From an uncultured Alphaproteobacteria bacterium (GTDB lineage Bacteria > Pseudomonadota > Alphaproteobacteria > Rs-D84), in NCBI GenBank assembly GCA_944389235.1, contig CALXLO010000006.1, forward strand, positions 1 to 49,660: 49,660 bases of DNA, in the 5' to 3' direction. The notes below the pieces were generated by a model. That model was not told the DNA's origin, made no database searches, and saw only the letters and a program-made list of their open reading frames with translations. Positions 25,003 through 32,152 of the stretch are shown piece after piece. Both the position numbers and the translations under genes were made by a program. Within the stretch, counting starts at the first letter, position 1; every line of letters begins with the position of its first letter.

Positions 25003-25947
25003 ATGGCGTACAAAAAATCTAAAAATATTTTTTCACATCTGAACAATTGCGCCAAGAATACATACGACGACAACCCGCCAAACTTATTTTCTGATATAGA
25101 TAACACATCTTGGTGCGATTATTGGTTGTTTTCTGATTTATATAATTTGTTTGGCCCGATGTACATCGGCAATCATAATGACATAGACATAACTGGGCGC
25201 GCAGCAATAACCAAACACGATTTTAATACAACTTATCGCCACAGCAGTAAACAAACCACGCCTACTTTTTACGATTTTTATAATGGACATGTTGCAACAT
25301 TTTATAACAACTATGCCATAATGGATAAATATGGAACTATGCGCAACCAAAATGGGCCAGATGCAAAACTGACCCGTTATGCATGTTGGGCTTTTATTCA
25401 TCAATGGCCACAACTGATATTTGCCCAAACATACTTTATGATGCCGTCTGTAAAATTTGATGAATTATATAACAATGCATATCAATATGCACGAATTGCA
25501 CTGCGAACAGAACTGGCGCACACAGAACACATTATCCACGGCATCGCGCATCGCAATCACGCCAACATGCGCCAATTTAATTATTATATAAACCGTGCAT
25601 TCTTTTACGGGCGCGACACTAATGATATAAAATGTGCATACGGCATACCACTTGCATCAAACGACCCATTGGCTAACTATATGGGCTCCTATTCGTTGAC
25701 GGCACGCAGTCGCGGTATGCGTAATGCAATTGCAAAAATTGACACAACCCCAAACATGCGATTTGAAAAATTTTCAGATATTTTATACGACGAATTGGTT
25801 GCAGCACGCGTAAAGATGATAAAAGAAACAAACATCGCCCCAGAACAAGATATATTCAAAAAATCTGTTGCATCGGTATCGCGTCAATTAAAAAACACAG
25901 AACAACAGTTTATACAAAAATTTGCATTACAAAATTTACAGCGATAA
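25003..25947 (+). CDS. DinD-like protein (DNA-damage-inducible protein D family), divergent
   Basis: This 314-residue protein has features of the DinD family. ...KLTRYACWAFIHQWPQLIFAQTYFMMP matches the family's RYACYL..Q.....A.AQTYFA core, and DPLANYMGSYSLTARSRGMRNAI matches the C-terminal LADFLPT..IKAKDFA..IT block. The N-terminal third is unusually rich in Tyr and Asn. In E. coli DinD inhibits RecA-driven strand exchange and is SOS-induced; here no LexA box is evident. It follows the ribbon-helix-helix gene by 15 bases and ends at a strong terminator. Confidence 0.6.
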   Translation: MAYKKSKNIFSHLNNCAKNTYDDNPPNLFSDIDNTSWCDYWLFSDLYNLFGPMYIGNHNDIDITGRAAITKHDFNTTYRHSSKQTTPTFYDFYNGHVATFYNNYAIMDKYGTMRNQNGPDAKLTRYACWAFIHQWPQLIFAQTYFMMPSVKFDELYNNAYQYARIALRTELAHTEHIIHGIAHRNHANMRQFNYYINRAFFYGRDTNDIKCAYGIPLASNDPLANYMGSYSLTARSRGMRNAIAKIDTTPNMRFEKFSDILYDELVAARVKMIKETNIAPEQDIFKKSVASVSRQLKNTEQQFIQKFALQNLQR

Positions 25948-25975
25948 AAAATGGCGGGCCTGCCGCCATTTTTTA
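25946..25975 (+). terminator. Bidirectional terminator between the DinD-like and VirB2-like genes
   Basis: ATGGCGG pairs with CCGCCAT around a five-base loop, flanked by A and T runs. It serves both converging genes. Confidence 0.85.
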
Positions 25976-25981
25976 TAAAAT

Positions 25982-26347
25982 TTACCATCTTGTAATAATG
26001 TCTGCACAACCAATTATCCCTAAACCAGTTGAAGACAAGAAAAACTGTAAGACAATTCCAATACCAAATAACAATATAAAACCGACCAGCATCCCAGTAC
26101 CCTTCGCTTTCAAGTCGTCCATTTTAACTTCGCCCTTAGAGATATATCCCCACGCCCATCCGGCGATAATGAACGCAGCACCAACGAATGCCAATGTCCG
26201 CAAAATAGAAAACACGCCATACATTTCGCTAATTAATTGACACAGACCAGCATTATTAACCGCACCAGCCACAGCCGCCAATGACGGTGTTGCCCCAGCC
26301 AATAGAACCAAACCCGCAACACCCAGATTTTTTAATAACTTTTTCAT
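25982..26347 (-). CDS. VirB2/TrbC-like pilin subunit
   Basis: This 121-residue protein has a signal peptide (MKKLLKNLGVAGLVLLAGATPSLA), then two hydrophobic helices (about 50-72 and 87-108) joined by a polar loop (GYISKGEVKMDDLKAKG). This is the topology of VirB2/TrbC pilins of type IV secretion systems. The helices are Gly/Ala-rich, as in that family. No other VirB or Trb gene lies in the window, so it is isolated here. It could instead be a small exported two-helix membrane protein with a chance resemblance. Confidence 0.6.
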   Translation of the reverse strand: MKKLLKNLGVAGLVLLAGATPSLAAVAGAVNNAGLCQLISEMYGVFSILRTLAFVGAAFIIAGWAWGYISKGEVKMDDLKAKGTGMLVGFILLFGIGIVLQFFLSSTGLGIIGCADIITRW

Positions 26348-26420
26348 AGAAATCCCCTTTTATATTCCTTGTTATGAATAATTTTATCATAAAACAACCC
26401 GTCGTTCAAGCACATCATAA

Positions 26421-26456
26421 CAAACAAAAAACCAGTATCAAACGATACTGGTTTTA
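26421..26456 (-). terminator. Terminator after the lipoprotein gene
   Basis: A perfect nine-base-pair stem ACCAGTATC/GATACTGGT is followed on the minus strand by TTTTTTG. Confidence 0.85.
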
Positions 26457-26480
26457 TTACTTTCAAACACAATTCTGTTT

Positions 26481-26867
26481 TTACATCGCAGGAACGATAA
26501 CATATCTGCGTTTCAGAACCGGCTGTCCACCACAAGAATTGCATGATGTGCGTTCAACTGTGGCTGCACACGCATCACAAGAAACTTCTTGTGCCGCCGG
26601 TGCCAAGACTTGGCGTTCATTGCGTTGTGGCAAACCGAATGTATCGCGTGCATACAAATCTTCACAGCGTGTATTGCGATAAATAATTTTTTTGCCATTA
26701 TCTATACCGCTAACATATTGCGAGAAATTGCGTCCATATTCGCCGGCATAGTAAATACAATCTTGACCGTCTTGGGTGTATCTGACACCGCCTTTGTAGT
26801 AATCATAATATGCGCCACAACCGGCCAAAGATGTTAACGCGATTACAGAAACCAGAACTTTTTTCAT
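26481..26867 (-). CDS. Predicted lipoprotein with cysteine-rich C-terminus
   Basis: The 128-residue product begins MKKVLVSVIALTSLAGC, a type II signal with lipobox LAGC, so it is probably lipidated on that Cys. The middle is Tyr-rich (AYYDYYKGGVRY) and the C-terminus has four Cys in CDACAATVERTSCNSC before QPVLKRRYVIVP. The CxxC pairs suggest metal binding or disulfides. ATG 26867 has GGA upstream; the longer frame is less likely. I recognise no family. Confidence 0.75.
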   Translation of the reverse strand: MKKVLVSVIALTSLAGCGAYYDYYKGGVRYTQDGQDCIYYAGEYGRNFSQYVSGIDNGKKIIYRNTRCEDLYARDTFGLPQRNERQVLAPAAQEVSCDACAATVERTSCNSCGGQPVLKRRYVIVPAM

Positions 26868-27020
26868 GCTATCTGTCCTTTTATCAAACTTCTGCGTTAT
26901 TCTCTGACCTGCTCCCCGATTCGTACTATGATTATTGCACAAAAATTTACATTGTCAATAATTTAAGCAGATTATATGCAAATGTTCCTTAATAAAAATC
27001 AAACAAGACGCATAACATTG

Positions 27021-27029
27021 TGCTATAAT
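27021..27029 (+). promoter_or_regulatory. Extended -10 promoter of the aldolase gene
   Basis: TGCTATAAT is a perfect extended -10 (TGnTATAAT) with no strong -35. The predicted start is about 23 bases before the ATG. Confidence 0.65.
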
Positions 27030-27058
27030 CTGTATACAAAGATAAAAAAGGCAAAAAT

Positions 27059-28006
27059 ATGGATTACAAAGATTTCGGTTTAGTAAACACAAAAAATATG
27101 TTCCAAGACGCAATTACAAATCACTATGCTGTGCCCGCATTTAATTTTTACAACATGGAAACCTTGACTGCGATTATATCTGCCGCACGCGACACACACA
27201 GTCCGGTTATCTTGGCGGTATCAGAATCGGCATTAAATTATATGGGTGGCGATACATTAATGGGAATGATTTGGGGATTAAAACTGCGCCCATCCGATAT
27301 GGTGGCATTACACTTGGACCATGGTCATTCATTTGAATCATGCGTAAACGCAATAAAACTGGGCTTTTCCAGCGTAATGATTGACGGTTCTGCACTGGCA
27401 TTTGATGAAAATATTTCACTGACCCAAACAGTTGTGCAATACGCACATAAATACGATGTATCAACCGAGGCTGAACTTGGTTCCTTGGCAGGCATAGAAG
27501 ATGAAAACACAAAATCAGAAAAATCGTCTTATACCAACCCAGACGATGTCGTTAATTTTGTAAACGCGACAAATGCAGATTCTTTGGCGATTGCAATTGG
27601 CACCAGTCATGGCGCGTACAAGCGAAAATCAGACACCGAAGAATTGCGTTTTGATATTCTGAAACGCATCGCAGACCAGTTGCCTGATTTTCCATTGGTG
27701 CTGCATGGCGCATCAACAATCCCCCAAGATTTCGTAAATCAAATAAATAAATTCGGTGGACAAATACAAAACGCGCGCGGAATACCAGCGAACCAATTGC
27801 GCCGCACGGTTGAAATGAATATATGCAAAATAAACACGGACAGCGACCTGCGCTTGGCATTTACCGCGGGGGTACGCCAAGAATTGTTCTCTGCCCCAGA
27901 AAAATTTAATCCGCGTGATTATTTATCAGTTGCCCGGCAAAATATATATAAAACATGTATCACAGAAATAAAAGAAATCACCCAATCTGCAAACAGATTG
28001 AAATAA
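27059..28006 (+). CDS. fba: Class II fructose-1,6-bisphosphate aldolase
   Basis: This 315-residue protein is a zinc-dependent aldolase of the Fba/GatY/KbaY family, which cleaves fructose-1,6-bisphosphate (or tagatose bisphosphate) in glycolysis. Visible motifs are VPAFNFYNMET, the zinc-binding ALHLDHGHSFE, STEAELGSLAGIEDE, GTSHGAYK and VLHGAST. The sequence is closest to the class IIB group, but tagatose specificity cannot be excluded. It is a single gene with an extended -10 promoter. The next 275 bases hold a structured untranslated region. Confidence 0.92.
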   Translation: MDYKDFGLVNTKNMFQDAITNHYAVPAFNFYNMETLTAIISAARDTHSPVILAVSESALNYMGGDTLMGMIWGLKLRPSDMVALHLDHGHSFESCVNAIKLGFSSVMIDGSALAFDENISLTQTVVQYAHKYDVSTEAELGSLAGIEDENTKSEKSSYTNPDDVVNFVNATNADSLAIAIGTSHGAYKRKSDTEELRFDILKRIADQLPDFPLVLHGASTIPQDFVNQINKFGGQIQNARGIPANQLRRTVEMNICKINTDSDLRLAFTAGVRQELFSAPEKFNPRDYLSVARQNIYKTCITEIKEITQSANRLK

Positions 28007-28021
28007 AAAAGCATTTTTCTG

Positions 28022-28050
28022 TTGCGATAAACAGGCAAATTAAATAAAGT
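28022..28050 (+). promoter_or_regulatory. Possible promoter of the structured RNA downstream of fba
   Basis: TTGCGA (28022-28027) and TAAAGT (28045-28050) are 17 bases apart, both four-of-six matches. The predicted start falls at the first hairpin. Confidence 0.3.
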
Positions 28051-28055
28051 AAATA

Positions 28056-28281
28056 TATCGCAAATAATATTGCGATACAGGTGTGAAAACCTGGGGTGGG
28101 AATCAGCATCGTCGGGGGATTTGTTAGTAAAAACTAAGTATATTTCCATGACGAAAAATAAAAATGCAATAAAGCGTAAAATTTACGCAAAATTTTTATT
28201 AAAAAATCCCAGATTTTCGCAGTATAGAACATAAAAATTCATGCCGAATCTAAACCACCGTTTAGATTCGGCAATTTTTTA
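28056..28281 (+). ncRNA. Candidate structured RNA, family not recognised
   Basis: About 225 bases without a convincing gene contain hairpins in series: TATCGCAA/TTGCGATA (28056-28077), CAGGT/ACCTG (28079-28094), TTAGT/ACTAA (around 28123-28137), GCGTAA/TTACGC (around 28169-28184) and a 14-bp terminator. Between the second and third is a G-rich stretch (GGGGTGGGAATC, CGTCGGGGG), unlike the AT-rich surroundings. It may be a stand-alone RNA or the 3' untranslated region of fba. I match it to no known riboswitch, 6S, SRP or RNase P RNA. Confidence 0.4.
28242..28281 (+). terminator. Strong terminator, 14-bp stem
   Basis: TGCCGAATCTAAAC and GTTTAGATTCGGCA form a perfect stem with a four-base loop, followed by ATTTTTTAT. 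One arm recurs at the start of the next gene (28327-28340). Confidence 0.85.
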
Positions 28282-28325
28282 TTTATAAAAATGGCAGATT
28301 TCTGCATGTTTTATCCCCACTCTTT

Positions 28326-29210
28326 GTGCCGAATCTAAACGGTCGTTTGAATGTGTGCATGTTGCTGACGGTATGTATCGCTGCAATGCCCGGCCTCTTA
28401 TATGCCGCTAGCACTGGTGGCGAAAATATTAACTTTTCAGATGACAGGTGTATGCATAATTGTATGGATTGTGGCAGATGGGAAGGTTATGATTGCTGTA
28501 CAATATGTAATGACTTCACTGGTGGTGGTGGTGGGGGCACCGGGTTTGGTATGTGCGTATCTGCCGGCTGTACGGACATCGGCAGCAGAACAGAATGGCA
28601 GGACCCAGGTTCATCCGCATCTGTTCTGGGCGAAACGGGTGCAACCAGTTCCAGCAATGTTTGTTTCGATATTGATGGTGTCGAATATTATGTAAAATCC
28701 GCAACGGCATGTAAATCAGATTTCACCAGAAAACAGTTTGTTATTCTGGGCTGTCCATCAAATATCACTTTTTACAAGTGTCTGTACAATTATACAGCGC
28801 CTGTGACTGGTGACGAATGTAATGAATCAACATGTATTCCAACCGCATGGACATTGGTAACCAGTGGCAACGATGCCGTTCAACAGCGTACAAATCGTGG
28901 CTGTGGGGCAACTGGCGCTTGTACCACAGTCATACCAGATGAAGTGCGTTGTCCAACCGGATATTATGGTACGCCAGCAATAAATATACGTACTAATACC
29001 ATAACCGCATATTGTACACCGTGCCCGACACATTCGTCTGGAACGCAAACAACCGCTGGTCCGGGCGGCGTAGCTGGTAATATGATCGGCGGCGGCGGAC
29101 AAAATCCAGGTACGGTTGATATTACAGAATGTTATTTACCATCCGGCATCGAAGGTACAGACAGCACAGGTACATGGATATATGACGATAAATGTCATTA
29201 CAGTAATTAA
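28326..29210 (+). CDS. Secreted cysteine-rich protein
   Basis: This 294-residue protein has an N-terminal signal (hydrophobic CMLLTVCIAAMPGLLYA) and about 24 Cys (CMDCGRWEGYDCCTIC; RCPTGYYGTPA; YCTPCPTHSSG). It has the ...CPTGYYG... unit typical of the Cys-rich family and the shared C-terminus ITECYLPSGIEGTDSTGTWIY...CHYSN. The GTG start at 28326 is inside a copy of the upstream terminator arm, and no good ribosome site is seen; ATG 28359 is the alternative but would remove the basic n-region. It is probably exported. The function is unknown. Confidence 0.75.
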   Translation: MPNLNGRLNVCMLLTVCIAAMPGLLYAASTGGENINFSDDRCMHNCMDCGRWEGYDCCTICNDFTGGGGGGTGFGMCVSAGCTDIGSRTEWQDPGSSASVLGETGATSSSNVCFDIDGVEYYVKSATACKSDFTRKQFVILGCPSNITFYKCLYNYTAPVTGDECNESTCIPTAWTLVTSGNDAVQQRTNRGCGATGACTTVIPDEVRCPTGYYGTPAINIRTNTITAYCTPCPTHSSGTQTTAGPGGVAGNMIGGGGQNPGTVDITECYLPSGIEGTDSTGTWIYDDKCHYSN

Positions 29211-29269
29211 AACATTCATTCGGTTCAAAAATAAATTCAAATAACAGAAATTTTTTCACACGACAGATG

Positions 29270-29494
29270 GCGATTTCCCCACCCAGTGCACGACTTTGGC
29301 GATACAGAACGCATCTTGGGAATATATTTTGTACTTACGCAGTACAAAATTAACCAGTCCTGCCCTGCATGTAAAAATTAATGACCAGGTATATTATGGC
29401 GATATGTTTCCAACAACGCCAGTAAATACAAATCCCGATTCTTTAACCGGAATGACCAATGCCAGCGGGTCAATTAGTACATTTCGCCCCCTAT
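29270..29494 (+). pseudogene. Remnant of the C-terminal domain of a Cys-rich secreted protein
   Basis: A frame of about 75 codons resembles the end of the large protein at 47951. YLRSTKLTSPALHVKINDQV matches its YSEKLSSPAIHIGYNG, and ...VYYGDM matches MCYGIL. No signal peptide, start or upstream repeat region is present, and a stop lies immediately upstream, so this looks like the 3' stub of a decayed gene. An internal ATG (29296) gives 66 residues but has no ribosome site. Confidence 0.55.
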
Positions 29495-29548
29495 GACCAA
29501 ACTGATACGATTCAAGAGTTAAAAATAAATTAGAATGATACAGATGCA

Positions 29549-29607
29549 CGCGATAATAACCGCGAAGTGTACAAATTGCTACACGAGCCGGTTATTACCG
29601 CGCGCAG
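29549..29607. repeat. Long palindrome downstream of efp
   Basis: CGCGATAATAACCG (29551-29564) and its complement CGGTTATTACCGCG (29591-29604) form a 14-bp stem with one G-T pair. An inner TACAC.../GTGTA pair surrounds the loop. It has no T run, so it is not a standard terminator; it may be a processing or REP-like element. Confidence 0.5.
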
Positions 29608-29622
29608 ATGTGTTATTATAAT

Positions 29623-30192
29623 TTATTTAGCGCGTTCAACATATTCCAAGGTTTCAGTATTTACCACTATTTTTTCACCTTGTTCGATGAACAAAGGCAC
29701 TTGAACACGAACACCATTGTCCAAGATTGCTGGTTTGCCACCACTGTTGGATACAGTTTGACCCTTTAATGCAGGTTCGGTTTCTGACACAGTGGCAATA
29801 ACTGTCTTTGGCAAAGAAACTGATACAGGTTGACCTTCTACAAAATTTGCCTTGACCATCATTTCAGGTGCCAAGAATTTCATCTGTTCGCCCAATGAAT
29901 CAACCGGCATTGTAAACTGTTCATAATCAGACAAATTCATAAAATACGCGTCTGTGCCATCAGAATACAGATATTGGCAATCAAAATCTTCTACTGTTAA
30001 TTTTTCAACTTTATCTTCGGCACGCCAACGGTCATTGCCTTTGTTCCCAGAATCAATATCACGCAAATCCGCCTGGACAAATGCGCCACCCTTGCCTGGT
30101 TTAACCTTGGTAATAGACATTACAGAATAGCGTTTGCCGTTATGCGAAATGACCCAACCAACACGCATATCATTTGCAATATATGATGCCAT
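29623..30192 (-). CDS. efp: Translation elongation factor P
   Basis: EF-P rescues ribosomes stalled at polyproline. This 189-residue protein has the three beta-barrel domains and the conserved lysine in KPGKGGAFVQ, the usual modification site. The C-terminal domain carries SNSGGKPAILDNGVRVQVPLF. ATG 30192 gives the usual family length; a longer frame starting at 30219 adds nine unlikely residues. Downstream is a large palindrome rather than a classical terminator. No EpmA/B or EarP modification gene is in the window. Confidence 0.95.
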   Translation of the reverse strand: MASYIANDMRVGWVISHNGKRYSVMSITKVKPGKGGAFVQADLRDIDSGNKGNDRWRAEDKVEKLTVEDFDCQYLYSDGTDAYFMNLSDYEQFTMPVDSLGEQMKFLAPEMMVKANFVEGQPVSVSLPKTVIATVSETEPALKGQTVSNSGGKPAILDNGVRVQVPLFIEQGEKIVVNTETLEYVERAK

Positions 30193-30257
30193 AATAATAC
30201 CTCTTTGTTTTTTGTGCACTTATTATAAAAACCGCGCACGCCGATGGCAAGTATTTA

Positions 30258-30797
30258 TTAGTCTTTATTTTTATGTGCCAAATAGCGATTTATACTGTCC
30301 ATAATTATTTTATCGGCTGTTGCGCGGTCTGCCCAACCATTGACACGCGACCATGCGTTTGGCTGCAAATCTTTGTAATGATGGAAAAAGTATTCAATTT
30401 TTGAACGCAGAATTGCAGGTAATTGTTCTATGTATTCTGTATTTGTATAATACGGGTCAATATTATCACGCGGAACACAAATAATCTTTTCATCGCCGCC
30501 GGCCTGGTCTTCCATCAACAGCGCACCAATCGGTCGCACTTCTATCAACACCCCTGGCAGCAAGGGTGCATTACAAACAACCACGCAGTCCAACGGGTCC
30601 CCATCATCCCCCAATGTTCCGGGAAAGTACCCATAATTTGCCGGATACGCCATTGGTGTATGCAAAATTCTGTCAACCCGCGACAATCCGGTTGATTTAT
30701 CCAGTTCATATTTTACACAACCGTTTTCTGGTACTTCGATTATTGCGTTCATCTTTTTTGGCGGTTCTTTGCCTGGTGCAATTTCTTCTATACCCAT
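30258..30797 (-). CDS. ppa: Inorganic pyrophosphatase
   Basis: This 179-residue cytoplasmic enzyme hydrolyses pyrophosphate, driving biosynthesis. The family I signature (D-D-G-D-P-L-D-CVVV) supplies metal-binding aspartates, with YPANYGYFPGT upstream. Length is typical for a bacterial hexameric PPase. The gene lies between dnaN and efp on the same strand, with a terminator after dnaN. Confidence 0.96.
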   Translation of the reverse strand: MGIEEIAPGKEPPKKMNAIIEVPENGCVKYELDKSTGLSRVDRILHTPMAYPANYGYFPGTLGDDGDPLDCVVVCNAPLLPGVLIEVRPIGALLMEDQAGGDEKIICVPRDNIDPYYTNTEYIEQLPAILRSKIEYFFHHYKDLQPNAWSRVNGWADRATADKIIMDSINRYLAHKNKD

Positions 30798-30830
30798 AAT
30801 ATACCCCCTGTATTTCGCGTAATGTTATCA

Positions 30831-30865
30831 TAAAAAACAATTCCACAAAATAAATATTTGTGGAA
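30831..30865 (-). terminator. Terminator after dnaN
   Basis: TTCCACAAA pairs with TTTGTGGAA around a seven-base loop, followed on the minus strand by TTGTTTTTTA. Confidence 0.85.
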
Positions 30866-30899
30866 CTGTTCAAGGACATATAAATGTTAAACAAAACTT

Positions 30900-32018
30900 C
30901 TACATACGCATCGGCATCAATACAAATAATGCGTCTGTGTTTTTATCAGTAGATTTAATGATTGTCGGCGACAGCGGGTCTTGCATTTCCATTTGGAATT
31001 TTTCGCCTTCGACCTGGCTGGCGACATCCATCAAGAATTTAACATTAAACACAACAGTAAACGCACTGTCGCCATTGTATTCAATATCTAATTCTTGGGT
31101 TGCGGTTCCTGCATCTGGGCTGGACGCATTTACCACCAGTTTATTCATAGAAAATGTTAACTGCACAGACTTGGTTTTATCGACACTGGCAACGGATACC
31201 AAGTCCACCGCATTCAAGAACTGCTTTCTGTCCAAGATTGCAATCTTGTCATTACCCTTTGGTATAACGACACGATAATTTGGATATTGTGCATCAACCA
31301 ATTTACTGGTCAAAGTTGCTGCACCAACAGTAAAGCGTGCCTTGGTATCAGATAATTCAACCATAACATCATCAACAGTTGCATCTTCCAGTAATTTTGA
31401 CAATTCGCCAATCACGCGGCGTGGTAAAATAACCGCCGGCATTTCTGTACTGCCTGCGGGTGCCGGCATCGCGCACAGTGCCATACGCTGGGCATCTGTT
31501 GCGACCGCCGTCAACATTTTTTCTTTGCCTTCGTCAGATATATGGAAATAAATTCCACCCAAGTGATAACGCACATCATCCGTTGGAATTGCAAACTTAG
31601 TCTGATTAATCAAGTGCGCCAAATCACCTGTTGTCATTTGAAATTTAGTTGTTAAATTACTGCCCGCCATGGCCGGGAAATTTTCGGCCGGCAATGTTGG
31701 CAAATGAAATACAGCACGCCCACTGGACACAACCAACTGGTCCCCAGATTGTTTGAACGATATTTCTGCATCATCTGGCAATTTACGCACAATGTCATAT
31801 AACATCTGAACCGGCACAGTTGTGCGACCGCCCAAAGTTATATCTGCGGCGACATGTTCCACCAATTCCAAATCAACATTTGTTGCCGACAGAACCAAAT
31901 CATCACCGACATCAATTTTTACATTCATTAATATCGGCAAAGTTGCGCGTTTTTCAACAATAGACTGCATGTGTCCCAGCGCACGGATTAAAACCTGGCG
32001 AAAAACTGAAAATTCCAT
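30900..32018 (-). CDS. dnaN: DNA polymerase III beta sliding clamp
   Basis: DnaN forms the ring clamp that tethers polymerase III to DNA and recruits repair proteins. This 372-residue protein has the three repeated clamp domains (start EFSVFRQVLIRALGHMQSIV) and the C-terminal ...TDALFVLMPMRM. AGGAGC precedes the ATG. dnaA is about 11 kb away on the same strand, not adjacent. Confidence 0.97.
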   Translation of the reverse strand: MEFSVFRQVLIRALGHMQSIVEKRATLPILMNVKIDVGDDLVLSATNVDLELVEHVAADITLGGRTTVPVQMLYDIVRKLPDDAEISFKQSGDQLVVSSGRAVFHLPTLPAENFPAMAGSNLTTKFQMTTGDLAHLINQTKFAIPTDDVRYHLGGIYFHISDEGKEKMLTAVATDAQRMALCAMPAPAGSTEMPAVILPRRVIGELSKLLEDATVDDVMVELSDTKARFTVGAATLTSKLVDAQYPNYRVVIPKGNDKIAILDRKQFLNAVDLVSVASVDKTKSVQLTFSMNKLVVNASSPDAGTATQELDIEYNGDSAFTVVFNVKFLMDVASQVEGEKFQMEMQDPLSPTIIKSTDKNTDALFVLMPMRM

Positions 32019-32152
32019 TTATATGCTCCTGTTAATATCTCTATAAAAGTACGCCTACATTCCTGTTTGTCAGTTTATCAAAAAATGCCGATTCGGTGCA
32101 AGGGCAAAACAACCTGTTTTACCGCGACAAAAACACAATATTGTCAAACATA

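Noticed and set aside
27919-28149. A 76-codon minus-strand frame opposite the end of fba and the structured RNA
   Set aside because: It overlaps fba and the hairpin region, without a ribosome site or known similarity.
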